The notes: generated by a model not told the origin, from the sequence alone. Positions 12,461 to 25,384 are shown, counted from the stretch's first letter. The stretch is 64,000 nt of DNA from Monoplex corrugatus (GCA_030674185.1 JAPXFY010000013.1:51221567-51285566), one strand, 5' to 3'. Translations and numbers: made by a program.

Positions 12461-12539
12461 GACTGTGTATTAGCATAATGCCTGCACAGTGTGGGCCAAA
12501 CAGTCAGAACAGCATGCATACACATAACTGATAAACATT

Positions 12540-13580
12540 GCTCAGTATGACAGGAATGATTTGTTGATTCAGTTCAGTTCGATTCAGTTCAGTTGGTCTA
12601 TTTAGCATGTAGTCCATTCTGTACAACTGCGCAGGGAAAAAAATCTCTCACTGCAGAAGCCTGCTATTCAGTCCCATTGTTGTGAACGAATGAGTGGGCA
12701 ACTTCTTTTCCAATGAAAGATATTCTCTGAAAAAATTAATGGGATGTCATATGCCTTGTATACATGTGTAGCCTGTGTGTGTACATGCATGCTTGTGAGT
12801 TGACATCTGTCTGCACTGTAGTATGAAAGATAACTTTCCTGAAACTTGTCTGTAAAAATGAATTTTTTTTTTACCTTCCAAGGTTCAGTTTGATTGATGT
12901 ATGACAGTGCCAGGCAAGCTGTCTTAGAAGGTATGAAAATGCCTTAATATCTGTGTACATGTTTATGCTTAGACTACATGAGTTGTGTGTGTGCATGGGT
13001 GTTGTGCTGCTGTTGTGTAGAATTATGGCCAGATGCTCATTAGAAGCAAAACAATGTATATGAATGATGATCTATCTTCTTCGTCCGTGCGGTATACAGT
13101 GACTGGAGTCGCTGCATGTGAAACAATCCTGTACAGTGTGATTGATATAAATACAACATGTAGGGAAAAAAATAAATGACAAAGAGAAAATGTTGCAGAT
13201 ATAGTGTGTTGGGTGTTTGTGTTTTGTTTTAGACTGGAGATGGAATAAAGTGCAATTGTTCAGAGTCTGGCATTCGTTCTAAACATGACATTCCAGTATC
13301 TGTCACAGAAAGTGAAATGCTTGTCGGGCACAAGGACCTGTGCTTTTATGTAAACCGAACCTCTCAAGTATTTATGTTTCTTAGATCTGGGTGTGTTTCA
13401 TTTTTAATGATTGCCTTTACATCCGGTCTTGATTGCCTTTACATCTGGCCTTGCCTTGCCTCTCCAAAACACTTTGTGGTAACATTCTGTTTGTTTCCTA
13501 CCTTTTTTTTTGTGACAGTTTTAATCAGACCTTTAACCTGTGCACCCTTTGAAAAAAAATGCCGATAATATTGGAGGGTG
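12540..13580. other. Intergenic, no gene seen
   Basis: No supported gene. The segment contains a tcagttcagttc-gattcagttc short repeat at about 12568-12592 and two near copies of gattgcctttacatc near 13410-13450. Confidence 0.5.
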
Positions 13581-13589
13581 TTGTATGTC

Positions 13590-14690
13590 TTCATAGACTT
13601 CTAGAGGTGTTTGACAGTCTGGCAAGCAGCAGTATGTGCCACAGTAAAGAAACTTAACATTGGGCAAAAAGCTACAGGGTGCTATTGGAGAGCGGTTCCA
13701 TACTTTGGTTGGACTTCATCAGGGCTGCCTTCTGTCCCTCCACTCTTTTCAACATATTCCTGGCATGCATCATGATTGATGCACTTCAGGTTCATATTGC
13801 TAATAGCCCAGCCAACTACTAGAGCTATAATTGAAAGACCATGTCAGCAGTCAGCAGAGAAGAAAGTACCATCACAAAGTTTTTTTTTCAGATGACTGAT
13901 GGCTTGGTAGGCAGTGAGCAAGAACTCGCTAAACTCCTTGAAAAGACTGGATGAAATTTTGACAAGATGCAGCATGGAACTAGCAATGAGAAGACCACTT
14001 GATGGCCAGGCACACCACCATTATCACTACTGATAAAACTGTCCATGGACTGAAGGAACTCTTCAATAATTCACTTACCTGGGACCCAGCATTAGCTGTG
14101 AGTGATCCAAGCCAGAAATCCTTTCAAGGACAGCAAAGACAACATCAGCACCATCCAGGCTGAAACATCTATGGAAGGACAAGAATCTCTATGAAAGACA
14201 GGTCAGGCTGTTATGTGCAAAGGTGTATTCCATCTTCCTGTATGCATGCAAGACGTGAACCCTCTCAGTGGATTAGGAAAGATGAATCCAAGCCCTGGAA
14301 ATGAGATGTTATTACAAGATATTAAACATCAGATACGTTGATCATATCACAAATGAACAAGTGTGCCAGACTCTCGAGCAGCACAGTAGATCATATGAAG
14401 ATCTGCTGACATCAGTTAAAAAAAGAAAACTACATTTGTGTGGTTATGTAACAAAATACAGTAATGGCCTTGCTAAATCAGTCCTCCAGAGAACTGTTGA
14501 GGGAGACAGAAGAAAAAACGGAAAAAATAATGGACTGACATTGTAGAATGCACAGAGCAACCTTTTGCAGAGACCCAGGCTTTGGCACCCAACCAACAGA
14601 GCTGGAAGAATTTGGTAAACTGTTTTTTTTAGTGCAGCACCCCAGTGACTTTTCCTGGAGTTAGGGTAGAAGAAGAAGAGGAAGAAACTT
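13590..14690 (+). pseudogene. Non-LTR retrotransposon relic, reverse transcriptase 3' half
   Basis: Conceptual translation across frames gives GLHQGCLLSPLLFNIFLA (RT block around the palm) near 13700-13770, and later EMRCYYKILNIRYVDHITNE, EDLLTSVKKRKLHLCGYV and GLAKSVLQRTVEGDRR near 14300-14510, the typical C-terminal order of LINE ORF2 proteins after the RT domain. The YADD-equivalent region is damaged and many stops occur. The 3' end carries a gaagaagaagaggaagaa tail near 14670-14690, as expected for a LINE with a microsatellite 3' end. It lies between USP3 and Homer. Confidence 0.85.
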
Positions 14691-14829
14691 TTATCAGATC
14701 AGTTTGATATCAGAAAGAAATGATTGTTGACAGCTTCATTCCTCAAAGTTTACTGTTTTTCATTTGCTGACTTTGACAGCATCTGTGTTTGTGACTTGCA
14801 TGGTGCACAAAGATGAGGACTGTTACCAA

Positions 14830-15040
14830 CCCCCAAGTGGCGAGATCTCAACTTTTATCAGGGCCAGCATTATGAGGGTGGTGGCCCTTCGCTACTTTCC
14901 TTTCACTGACCATAAAGGGGTCAGGCACTCATTCACAACTGGGTAAACTGAAGACTGCCTGTTCTAAGTTTTTCCCCAAGCCAGATTTAAACTCGTGCAG
15001 TCAGACTGGAAGAAGGGAGCTTTTCTATCAGCAAGACTCC
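14830..15040 (+). repeat. Dispersed repeat family E, copy
   Basis: Contains cagtcagactggaagaaggg and the preceding cactcattcacaactgggt-aactg. Related text occurs at about 27050-27185 and 37790-37930. The relation is by eye and moderate. Confidence 0.4.
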
Positions 15041-15299
15041 ACATTGTGTACTGATGGTAGACCAGTAGGTGAATGTATTTGATCTTCAGTACCAACTTGT
15101 CCTCCACAGAGACTGTGTCATGTATGAGTTTATGTGTGTGTGTTTGGGCAGTGTCTTTTCAAGGTTTTGTTATTGTGATTTCTTGATAGATCTTTTACAA
15201 GATTCATCTGCAAGTTCTATTTGTTGTCTTAGGCTCTATTCACTCTTGAGTACATAACTGCACACTGCATTCTTTCAAGCAGATATGGTTACAACAATT

Positions 15300-16150
15300 C
15301 ATAAGTTAGTATAATAATTTATTTGTTCAACATTGTTATTAATATAATAAATACTCGAGTTGCAAATGTAAAACGCTCGTGAATATCTTTCATTCAACCT
15401 CACCCATTAGATCAATTCAAAGATGGCCAGAAATTTGAACAAGAGGGCTCACATACCACATTCTGCAACCATGTATGTTCATGTAATTACATAAATGACA
15501 TATAAATGAATGAAACAAGCACAGAATTTGTCATTTACAACATTCTTACCAACTGGTACTGAATAAACAGAGCACAGAATCTTGTCGTATACAACATTCT
15601 TAGCAACTAAAATTGAGTGAACAAAATCATTCAGATTTCTGCTGAAAGATTAAAAAAAAAAAAAAAAATCTTTGGTGCCAATCCCACAGATAGAGAAGAC
15701 ATACCTTCCACCCTGTACTAACTTTCTACAGTCTTTTCACTGTTTGTCAATGATTGCATACATTTCTAAAGCAAAAGACAGGGAAAACAAGCCATATCAG
15801 TCTGTGTAATGACGAGTGCTGGTTGTTGAGTATGCTTTTTAAACACAAGTTTTGGAAAACAAAATACTTGGACAATATGTCTAGCAGAGACCCTGGGAAT
15901 GATCCAGACTAAATAAATTTTAGACTTACATGAGATCTGAATCTGGCAAACTCAAATCTGCTGACAAATTCTGTATAATGACAGATGATTACACATGCAC
16001 AAACAAAGCCAATTCCAGTCACTTCATTTTCTCTCACAATGAAAACGGATGAGGACTACGAATACCTTGAAATAAGAAATTTTGCTGACAAAGAAGTCAA
16101 CAATCACTCTCTCCTAAAGAATATAGACACTGACGAACCAATAAAGAAGA
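15300..16150. other. Noncoding stretch, no gene seen
   Basis: AT-rich, with a poly-A run at 15651-15668. A minus-strand AATAAA lies at 15318-15323, which would be an end signal for a leftward transcript, but no transcript is shown by the sequence. Confidence 0.4.
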
Positions 16151-16480
16151 CACTGAGGTAGGCCTACCCATAATCTTTTACTTAATTGACAGTCTGCATG
16201 GTGCATTAATAACTTAGACTTAATCCGCACTTTGCCATGGTGCTCCAAAAACTTAACCCACAATTTGTTATGATGCACCAATAACTTCTGACTTGATCAG
16301 TTTGCCATGGTGCACTAATATGACTTTATTCACAGTTTGTATGATACATCAGTATCCTATGACTTGATACCACCCATAACTTATGACTTATTCCACACTT
16401 TCCTATGGTGCACAAACGACTTACCACTTAATCCACAGTGTGCATGGTGCACCAGTAACTTACAACAATTATCTACAGTC
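16150..16480 (+). repeat. Degenerate tandem repeat, about 38 bp, 7 copies
   Basis: Recurring parts are cttaatccaca-gtttgc, atggtgca-caataactt and tgactta. Copies differ by 20-30 percent by eye, so this is an old array. Confidence 0.75.
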
Positions 16481-16489
16481 CATGAACGT

Positions 16490-18162
16490 AGAGAACATCA
16501 CAGGGAAGTTGTGGTGCGCCGGAAAAATGACTACATAAGATACTGAAGACAAAAATCTGGTAGAAATTTTTCTAAGTGAATAGATCCAAGCTGAAAAATA
16601 AACCATAGTGGTAGGGATGGTGGAGTGTACAAATCAGAATCCTTACCCTCTATAGCTGAAATGGGAGAAAAATAATGTGAGAAAAGACTACAAGAAATGA
16701 TGTTTGGAAAGGCATGCATGCACACAAGCAGTCGCACAGATACACTGCCCTCTTGGTCATCTTTTCGTACACATAATTTACAATAACTACAATACTTTTC
16801 AAGCCACTTGGTGAATTTATGTAGCTTTAGTTCGTTGTAGTGAAAGTTGAAATACAAATTTACATCCAAGTTTGTCAGATGACACAGATGACGTGGGCAT
16901 AGAGGAGGTAGAAGAGCAGATTGGAAATACCTAAACAATACACTAACAAAGCTATCCTTACAGCTCCCTTTCAAGTTGAATATAAATGGACCAATCTCAT
17001 TCAAACTCGGTTAAGACAAGACTCCAATAGTTGGGATGTACATATGACCTAAACTAGTCACAGGAAGCTGCTGACAAATCTACACAGAAACGGGTATATA
17101 TTTACAGCTGCTGTGACCACATAAAATTAAGCGTTTGCATGTTGTACCACAGCCAGCCTTTGCATGTTGTACCACAGACCTGCACCAGTGGTCTAAATAT
17201 GAAGATCCAGGCCATTAAGTGGTAAGAAATCCTTCACGGTCTTTCACACACACCAATGTCTCAAGCTGATTACAATCAATGGTAAAACTACCTATAAACA
17301 GCAGGACTTGGCAATACATAACAGTTTCCTTCCCTCTCCCCAAACTCCAGTTCTCTGAAGACAAACGCAGTACACTTAACTTGGATCAAAATGTACATCT
17401 TGTAAGTTGTCACATTTAATTTCTGGACAAAGAAAAATATGTACAAGTCGGTAACTGATTACAAAGACCATGGAATATGTTTGTAGATACGAACCAAAAA
17501 CTACAGATAGTATATCTTGTACACAAAATATTTAAGAGATAAAACTGATGGGTAGACTGTAATGTTTGCAAGCAATACCTTTGAAAATGATGATACAAGA
17601 GGCACAACATGATTATGTTTAATACAGGTAATAAGTACTTGCTGACTCAATATTGAGGTCTTTGTTCAATTTTTCAATGGGTCATTGCTACAAATATTGT
17701 GGATGTTAATACATGACAGATGACTGCTACAATCAAGTCCTGCTCACAAGAAACCTTTCACTTGTTTGTATACATTCTTCTCAAACATGAGTAACAACAT
17801 GCTAATTCCACTGGCATGCAAGAGAATACACACCAAACAAAAAATATGCCACAAACTGGCTATGTATTAATCTACAGTCCTTCCATCACATACAAAATCT
17901 CCTTACATTCAACTTTTTGGAGCAAGTAATTATCCATGTAATACACAATTGCGCTGTTTCAAAATATCCTATTTACAAATGAAATTTAAAATGACAGCAA
18001 CAGATACACAATGCCAAGTTTTCAGCCAGTATGGAAATTGAATTGATCATTTATACCTTTTCCACATGATTCGTCCTCTTTTGCAATGACACAGGCAAGA
18101 TTCACTTGATGGGCTAAAGCTAACGGCTTTAATATGCCACATACATTAAACTCCCAACCCAC

Positions 18163-18193
<31 letters not shown>

Positions 18194-18370
18194 CACAAAA
18201 CAGACTGCAGCCAAGAAGTAAAGCTAAGTCCTCAATACTTGTGAACTGATTGCTCTTATGTGTAATGACTAGGCCACTGAAAGTCGTAAAAAAACGCACT
18301 ATACTGCTTTCCTTACACATTGTCATTTTCACAACTGTTGGCCGCCAAGGAATCACAATCTCTGCCTTCA
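16490..18370. other. Noncoding stretch, no gene seen
   Basis: Minus-strand open frames of up to 157 codons (16531-17004) have no family features and composition like the flanks. A direct repeat of tttgcatgttgtaccacag occurs near 17134 and 17158. A 27-base poly-A run lies at about 18163-18190. Confidence 0.45.
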
Positions 18371-18379
18371 CTTTATATC

Positions 18380-18715
18380 CTGTTCTGATCAGCGAGACAG
18401 TCAAATGGGCAAGATGTTGGACATCCAACTGGAAGGTGTGGGTTTGATCCTGCCTGGGTACCTCCAGCCTGGTGGGTAAAGGACGGAGATGTTTCTGATC
18501 TCCCTGGTCAACATGTGTGCGGACCTATTGGTGCCTAAACCCCCTTCGTGTGTATACATAAACGCATAACATCAAGTACACACTTTAAAGATCATGTAAG
18601 CCATGTCTTGTGTTTGATGGCTTAATATAAATATGGAATCACCCAGCATGCACACCCACCAAAGATGGAGTATGCAGACTGTGCAACACTGTACTGCCTA
18701 CACAGTACAAACAAA
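18380..18715 (+). repeat. tRNA-derived SINE, family A, copy 1
   Basis: The head resembles a tRNA: an A-box-like region before actggaaggtgtgg, then a B-box-like ggtttgatcctgcc. The body shares gacctattggtgcctaaa, gtgtatac, tcaagtacacac and atggagtatgcagactg with copies at 27.4 and 62.05 kb. The tail is adenine-rich. Confidence 0.75.
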
Positions 18716-18994
18716 ACAAAACAAATTGGAACACACACAAAAATATATGACACAACTGACTGAAATTCAAGACTCAAGGTTGCAAAAGTGACATTAAATC
18801 ACAAATGAAGATCGACTGGGTGGTGCTGTAATAAAAGCGCTGTACAATCCCTGAAACATCAATTTTACACAAAGAACAGACTAATCTGAGTAACAGAACT
18901 GCACTCACAGATGGATACTTTCCTGACTGTGAGGAAGTGCATGATCTACAAGTGAAGAGTTCTTAGGAGTCCATTTCATTCTTTGGACAGCTGT

Positions 18995-19260
18995 TATGGT
19001 GCATTATCATCATCATTACTGTTAGCATTTTATGCACTGCTGACTGCTCAGAGCCACACCAGGATTATAACCTCTCAAACGTAACTGAACACATAATGAC
19101 CCTGGAAAAAAGAAAACTGGTAAAGAAAATGAAATCCACATAGGCCTATCATTGCATTCATGCAAATAATCTAAGAATTTGCTCCTGTTGTTGGCCACTC
19201 TACCAAATTTATCACCATGGGATTAGAAAATAAACCTAAATGTAAACACATAAACATTAA
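18995..19260 (-). repeat. Repeat family C, 3' part
   Basis: Matches on the minus strand the 3' portion of the elements at 37905 and 44255: here as cattactgttagcatttta, cagagccaca-caggattataac and ttggccactctacc. Interrupted from the rest of the element by about 350 bases. Confidence 0.65.
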
Positions 19261-19614
19261 AAAGTACATAAAAACATAAACACTTATCTCGCCCATCAAA
19301 CGTCAGCATCATCAAGTTCAATGGTAGCCGTCACAGGAAACACCACAACAACTCTCCCTCATTTCCTCTAGTTTGACTTTTCTGTGCTACTTTGTAGACC
19401 TTCAAACTGCAGATGTTGGTTACGTTGTTCATACAGGAGGTGGGTGGCCTGTTCGGATTTGTTCCGGTCTCAACTTGACCTTGTCAAACTGTTGCATTAT
19501 GTCTGCAATCTACAGTACCTAAAACTGACACAGGCAGTTCGCATTTCCTTAAAGCTAAAAATGCAAGTAATATATGTGCCCAATTATATATTCTGATAGA
19601 TAGAAAACTTTATA

Positions 19615-19760
19615 TAAAACATGAAGGTGAATGGGACAGCAAGGCAGAAAATGAGAAACGAAGAGATGTCAGAAAGCAAAGATGCAAGGCAGAAACAAAG
19701 ACGTTGCAGAAAAGAAATTTCTAGCACAAAATTTCTATTGGTGGTAATATCACTTTTTCT
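19615..19760 (-). repeat. Repeat family C, central part
   Basis: Minus-strand match to the central segment of the family: gtgaatgggacagcaaggca, gaaaatgag, tgtcagaaagcaaag and gaaatttctagcacaaaatt. With 18995-19260 it makes one broken copy. Confidence 0.65.
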
Positions 19761-20061
19761 GAAAGAGCGCAGCATTGCCACGGGAGCTGATGCATGATGA
19801 GTGCAAAATATACTAACACCCTCCCTGGGTATAAATGCCTGAATTTCACATAATTCCACTGTTGCAACGAAACGCAAGGTGGTCAAGCCATTCTATAATC
19901 TCCCTTTTCATACCAAAAATAAGAACAAAAAGAACTATTCATTTCCAACACATTTTTCACTGTAAATCTCTATACATATGAGAACTAAATCAGATCTAGG
20001 ACTGCATCATTTCATTTTTTGTGGCTGCATTAGACAAAGGCACAAAATAAAGCTTTGGATA

Positions 20062-20065
<4 letters not shown>

Positions 20066-20114
<49 letters not shown>

Positions 20115-20173
20115 TGTGTGTGTGTGCGTGCGTGTGTCGTGTGCATGTGCGTGTGTGTGTGTGTGTGTGTGTG
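20066..20173. repeat. TG microsatellite
   Basis: Long (TG)n with a few interruptions (tatg, cgtgcg, tcgtg). Confidence 0.95.
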
Positions 20174-20639
20174 TATCCAGCCAGTTGTAACAAAATTTCA
20201 ATCATATTTTAATACAATTAAAAGGTAAAACAGAAGACCTATGCTTGCCAATGCTTAAGATTTATGCCTAGAGGTATCTGTTAAAAGGCAGAAACAAGCA
20301 GCCTCAAGTTCTTCCAAGAGATCATAAACCTTCCTAAAAAAAAAAGTGCTGATTTCAGGCATTTTTTCAAAGTCTGTCTGGGCTTGACCTTGGCACTTTG
20401 GCTTTTAGAATTACCCTTTTGTGACTCTTCAACAGTCCACAACTTTGACACTAATTTGGTAAAGATCCATCCATAAAGAGCTGAGAAACTAGTGTCCACA
20501 CATTTTTGTCTCAAATAGACAAGACAGACACACACACATATCCCTCTCTCCAGTCATATGAAATACAAGTCATCTCCCTTTTTTCAAAACAGATAATTAC
20601 AAAAAACTGCTTCTAAGAAAAAGTAACTGGCAGTGTCCT

Positions 20640-20775
20640 ATAAATGAGGAAAAGTAAATACAACCTGACTTATAGTATGAATGCAATGTGTGAAGCATTT
20701 TGAAGGAGAGTTCTGGAAATATGGAAAAGTAAATACAATTTAACTTACAGTATGAATGCACTATGTGAAGTATTT
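20640..20775 (+). repeat. Imperfect duplication
   Basis: aaaagtaaatacaa-ct, acttatagtatgaatgca and tgtgaagcattttg at 20650-20705 recur at 20725-20780 with about 10 percent change. Confidence 0.7.
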
Positions 20776-21909
20776 TGCAGATGATCACCATTATAAAGCC
20801 TTCCTAAAAAAAACAAACAAAACAAAAAACAAAAGGATCATATATTTCACTGATAAACCAGTTGCAACAAAATCAGCCCTCGCAACCAAACAAAATGTGC
20901 AGAGCTGCCAATAATGAAATATGTTGACTTTCCAAATGGAAGACTTCACACCAGTGAGATATTCAATCAAGCTCCTTGTTGTCCGCTATCATTACAAAAA
21001 AATCAACAACTTAAACATGATATCCCAAAATTAAATTTATAACTGTTCCTTTCCAGTACACTATATGCAAAGAGAAAAAAAACTATTACATAATTACACA
21101 ACATTTCATGTCTCCTCCATGAAAAGTACTTCCATCATCTTTAATGAGAAGAAAAAATCGACCAACAGTAAAAGAAAAATACAATGCACAAGAAACTGAT
21201 GAAGACTAAAAGAAAACGGGTCATATTATTGATATGACAATATCATGTACAAGGAAAACTCGGAGACAAATTGCAGGTCATTGTACCTGAGATACGGAGA
21301 AAGTAAGCATCACAATCGCACTTCCACTGCACAAGCAAAGATTAAATTGATGTATACAGCCATCACTCCTGCCAGGAGCACAACACAAGTTCCATTGCAG
21401 CAGATCTTCTTCCTACTTATCAGAAAGCAACACTGAAATGTCGAAAAGACCACAGCCTTTTACACATGCACTACAATACACATGGGACAAATCTATTATC
21501 AAATCTGCCATGTCAAAATTATCCACAACCAGCAAATTGTGCACAGGGTTTTTATACAGCTGACATTTTTCAGCTGCTCACAACCCAGTGAATATCTCAA
21601 GGAACTAAATACATTATCACCACCATTAGTACAAAATATTGCAGACAGTGAAATACTTTTCTACTCAATGTGTATGTTATCCTGGCTACATACAGCTATG
21701 GTAGTTGTGTGACTTTAGTCCTCACAAGGCACCACAAACTGGTTCACAGATGTTGTCATACATACAGACTTTCTCCATTCAGACACATGCTGGATCTACT
21801 CTGTCTGCCCAAGATGATGCGGGATATTTCAACCATACAAAAACCAGAATTTATTATCTGTGACAGCCATATTTCACAGCAGAAAAGATCTGTGTCAGGA
21901 CACCATCAT

Positions 21910-22022
21910 GCTGAAGTTATGTCAACTGTGGCTGGCTGCACAGTTTCTTGCAGTGTTCAATATGTGTTGATATATCAACAGTGGCTGGCTGCACAGTTTC
22001 TTGCAGTGTTCAATATGTGTTA
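21910..22022 (+). repeat. 57-bp tandem duplication
   Basis: The unit caactgtggctggctgcaca to gtgttcaatatgtgtt is present twice with almost no change, joined through gatatat. Confidence 0.85.
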
Positions 22023-23489
22023 ACACCAACACAGATTTGACTTGGACGTAACAAGCGTACATATACTCTAGTCTCACTGACGTCTGAAATTTGAAAGGTG
22101 TCAAGCTGCTGACAAATATGACAATGGCCACCAACAAGTACACACACAGCCAACATCAGCAGCTAAATGTTTGGAAGACATTGTCTGTCACTGCAATCTT
22201 TCAATGGCATGTATTTGAAGAAATGCCTCAGTCAATCAAAGTGATTATCTCTTGGTCGTGAATGGAATTGTCCTATATAGGGCATTTTACATATACCTGA
22301 AACACTCTCAGCAATGAAAAAGATACAGTATTGTTAAGGTAAATTTGAAACACTGTCAGCAGATGAAAAGTTACAGTGCTGTTAAGTGAAATGATTAATA
22401 CATGTTCAATACACAAGTCATCAAACTATCAAATTTCTATGCAATACCAGAGTCTGGTTTGTCCAGTCTTACACACACACTACAGCAGACACATACTTGT
22501 CAATATTTCCAACCATACAATATCTGTTTTTGTCTAATACATAAACCACACTACGATATGTAATGTCAAAAAAGTTTGTCACATGGAATTTGTTCGTGGC
22601 ATCCAGCCAATAGACTGCCCCAAACTACTGACTCATATAAACAATAAAGAAAGAAAATTAGCAAACAAAAACAAAAAATCAAAAAAACAATATAAACAAA
22701 AACCCCGAAACACAAAGAAAACAGCAAACAAAAATTGTTACAATGTACTGGCCTGTGATGATATTCATGTACAAAACTTTACAAACGTAAGTAGCCTACA
22801 CAGCAACTGATGTCAGATGACCCAATAAGCTGTTCACAAACCATGAACCATCTCTATCACAACATGTACTGTGAACAGCAGGACCCAGCATTTTTCAAGT
22901 CAAGTCTCAACTTACATCCCCTTCACACATGTGTTTGTGTTTTGAGAGAACAATGAACATGTTTGTGTTTTGAGAAATACTCACTAAAACACTTGTCTTG
23001 ATAGATCAGCTAATTTAGATTTAAGCTCTAACTGACTGTTATCACCAGAAAAAATAAACATTTTGTATGATACTAGCTTCCAGCTTCAGATTCATGTTTT
23101 TTGTCATTTATTTCTTTTTGTCACTGGTGAGTTTCTGTGTGACCTTTTAATTGGAAACAGAAATTATTCCACTATCTTGAAATTTCAGCAGATCAATATT
23201 TCTGACCCTGGTGCTGTAGCCTATGATTTCAGTAAAACTCAAACACAGCATCAGAGAACACACGAGTATAACAATCTCATTCTTACAGTGTTATTGGAGG
23301 CTTTGAATCTCTCTTACTCTGTGCGTTACTCACAAGCTTTAATGTCATAAGCTGTACCAGTCTTGGGGGAAGGGCATAAAGGGAGACAATTGCACAAAGG
23401 GAAGGGTGATGCAAGCTAACTGTGGTGAAGGTACACGGAGATAAGAGTTAAGTGAGTGCAACTTATGTCCACGTACCAACACAGCAGCG

Positions 23490-23682
23490 TTAACCCTTTG
23501 ATGACTGCACCCTGTCCACCAGCATTCTGTATTGCCAACCATGCTAGCAAAGCAAAAACGTAACCCTTTGACTTCCTCATCCAATCCTTCAGCTTCCTAC
23601 AGGAAGTTGACGGATAGGGTGAGGGAGTCAATGGGTTAAGTTTTTGCAGTTGGTGGGTAGGGTGCAGGAGTCAAAGGGTTAA
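23490..23682. repeat. TTAA foldback MITE, long nested copy with empty-site neighbour
   Basis: Bounded by TTAA at 23490-23493 and 23679-23682. Outer termini are CCCTTTGA and TCAAAGGG; inner arms carry a second taaccctttgacttcc and gagtcaatgggtta, and the centre is cttcctacaggaag. The flanks are a tandem repeat; the next unit has cagcagtg-TTAA-gtgaatg at 23719 with no insert, which is an empty-site equivalent. Confidence 0.8.
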
Positions 23683-23689
23683 CTGAATG

Positions 23690-24030
23690 GCTTATGTCGA
23701 TGTACGAACACAGCAGTGTTAAGTGAATGCAGCTTATGTCCATGTACTAACACACCTACTCATGCTATAGTTTAAAAGGAGAATGTAGAGATGTATGTAC
23801 TAGCATTGCTACTAGTGCTGGGGTATAGTAAGTAGAATATAAAAATGTATATACTGACATTGCTAATAGTGCCACAGTGTATGGTGAATGTAGAGAAGTA
23901 TGCATTAACACTGCTATAGAATAGTAAGGCGAATGCAGAGATATATATGTACTAACACTGCTACCAGTGCTAGGTGTTGTAAGGTGAATACAGAGATGTA
24001 GATACTAACAATGCTACTAATGCTAAAGGT
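23690..24030 (+). repeat. Degenerate tandem repeat, about 55-60 bp
   Basis: Recurring gtatgtactaacactgctac-agtgct and aaggtgaatgcagagatgta. About six units, increasingly different to the right. Confidence 0.7.
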
Positions 24031-24279
24031 TTTAGCACTCCAATAACACTATCAGAAAGAGTACAGAAACGATCCATATCTCACAATCCAACACCAAAAT
24101 GCATGATAACAAAATTACAATCACTGGGATAATTTCTATGGCAACTATGATAATTTACTGGCAAAGTGGCTCATTTGCTACACGGCCTCTTTCCAACTCT
24201 CAACTCCATCTCCCTTCCCCAAAAGAAGGCAATAGAAAAGAAAAAAATAAAGAAAAAATAAGCAAAGTGTATGTTCTCT

Positions 24280-24375
24280 TTTTACACACACACACGCACA
24301 CACACAAAAAACATTCACAGGCACACACACACACTTGCACACACTCACTCACAAATCCACAGCCTCTTCAAGAGT
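24280..24375. repeat. CA-rich microsatellite
   Basis: Interrupted (CA)n with cacgcacac and caaaaaacattcacagg. Confidence 0.8.
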
Positions 24376-24479
24376 CGTCTAGTAGTAAGTAGTATCAATA
24401 TGTGCCGAGTTGTGTCAACAATGATAACACGCTTGCTCTTTGCATTTTGACTGTCAAATCAGTGAATAACCACCAGACC

Positions 24480-24690
24480 TGTTTAATACCTGAACGTGCA
24501 CAGAACATTAAAGACCCACGTTACAGATTCTTATGCCATGTCAATGTTTGGTGGCTTACAGAAACACAGAAACAGCCAGCGCACACATCCCTGGAAACAG
24601 GACATCACTGCCCTAATGGTGGGGTTAAAAATGGCCATACACATGTAAATGCCCACTCATATATTTAAGTGTACGTGGGATGTGCAGCCC
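24480..24690 (+). repeat. SINE-like tail fragment
   Basis: Includes aacattaaagacccacgtta, ccatgtcaatgtttggtgg and catacacatgtaaatgccca. The middle matches the body of SINE family A (catta-aag, gccatgtc, gtttg-tggc). The head is missing. Confidence 0.5.
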
Positions 24691-25002
24691 AGGAAAGCAA
24701 CAAAACAAACAAAAATAATGATATCTATACAAAATACAGGACAAATATCATAGTTCAAAGTATATGTAGATACACTCACACATTATATCTGAACCATGAA
24801 ATAATGTAAAACTTAAGGTATTCAGCAATTTCAAAATTTGTTAATAAACATTTGATAGAAGTCTACTATACATGGACATAATGAAATTTTAGTTGAAGAG
24901 ATCTTATTCACTTAAGTGGACTTTTTTCTACCTTCTTAATTAACCACATACATCTATATCCCTGAACGATTAAGTAGTAGTCCCTTAGCAGCAGGAATAC
25001 AA

Positions 25003-25052
25003 TTAAGCCTTTCACATTCTTATCCTGAAGGGCCAGGAAGTGAAAGAGTTAA
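25003..25052. repeat. TTAA foldback MITE, shortest copy (50 bp)
   Basis: TTAA at 25003-25006 and 25049-25052 enclose GCCTTTCACATTC and GAAGTGAAAGAG termini with only about 20 bases between the arms. Confidence 0.55.
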
Positions 25053-25375
25053 AGTAAAGCAAAAACACACTGTTTCTGACAGACTGTCCACAGGCTTACC
25101 ATGTCCATGAAATCAGTTACTCCTATCGGTCAGTGATCAATTATCATGTATATCTAACCCTTTCTCAGCAGAGGTACCTTACATATCTTACAAATAATAT
25201 CATATATACAATAATTACATTTATCTTTATATATGAGTACTTTGCATCTGGTCAAGTCTGACACAACAAACAGCGCAGCTTTCCTATTTTTATCCCACAA
25301 TTTTAACATGACAATCAACATCTCACTGATCCATCTTCTGACTACTTGCTGGAACACAAGCAATGAGAAGCCCTT

Positions 25376-25381
25376 TTTATT
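25376..25381 (-). terminator. Candidate Homer poly(A) signal
   Basis: AATAAA on the minus strand about 640 bases after the Homer stop codon. It is one of several possible signals; a longer 3'UTR is not excluded. Confidence 0.3.
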
Positions 25382-25384
25382 AAT

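Larger units (their letters stand above)
19800..23480. other. Long stretch without a recognised gene
   Basis: No exon or TE protein was found. It contains a TG microsatellite (20066-20173), a 95-bp imperfect duplication (about 20640-20775) and a 57-bp tandem duplication (about 21915-22022). The scarcity of TTAA foldbacks and LINEs between 15 and 23 kb could mean a long 3'UTR or conserved noncoding DNA, but I have no direct evidence. Confidence 0.4.

Noticed and set aside
16531..17004. 157-codon minus-strand frame as a gene
   Set aside because: No family signature, low-complexity composition, overlaps a degenerate tandem repeat, and no splice partners seen.
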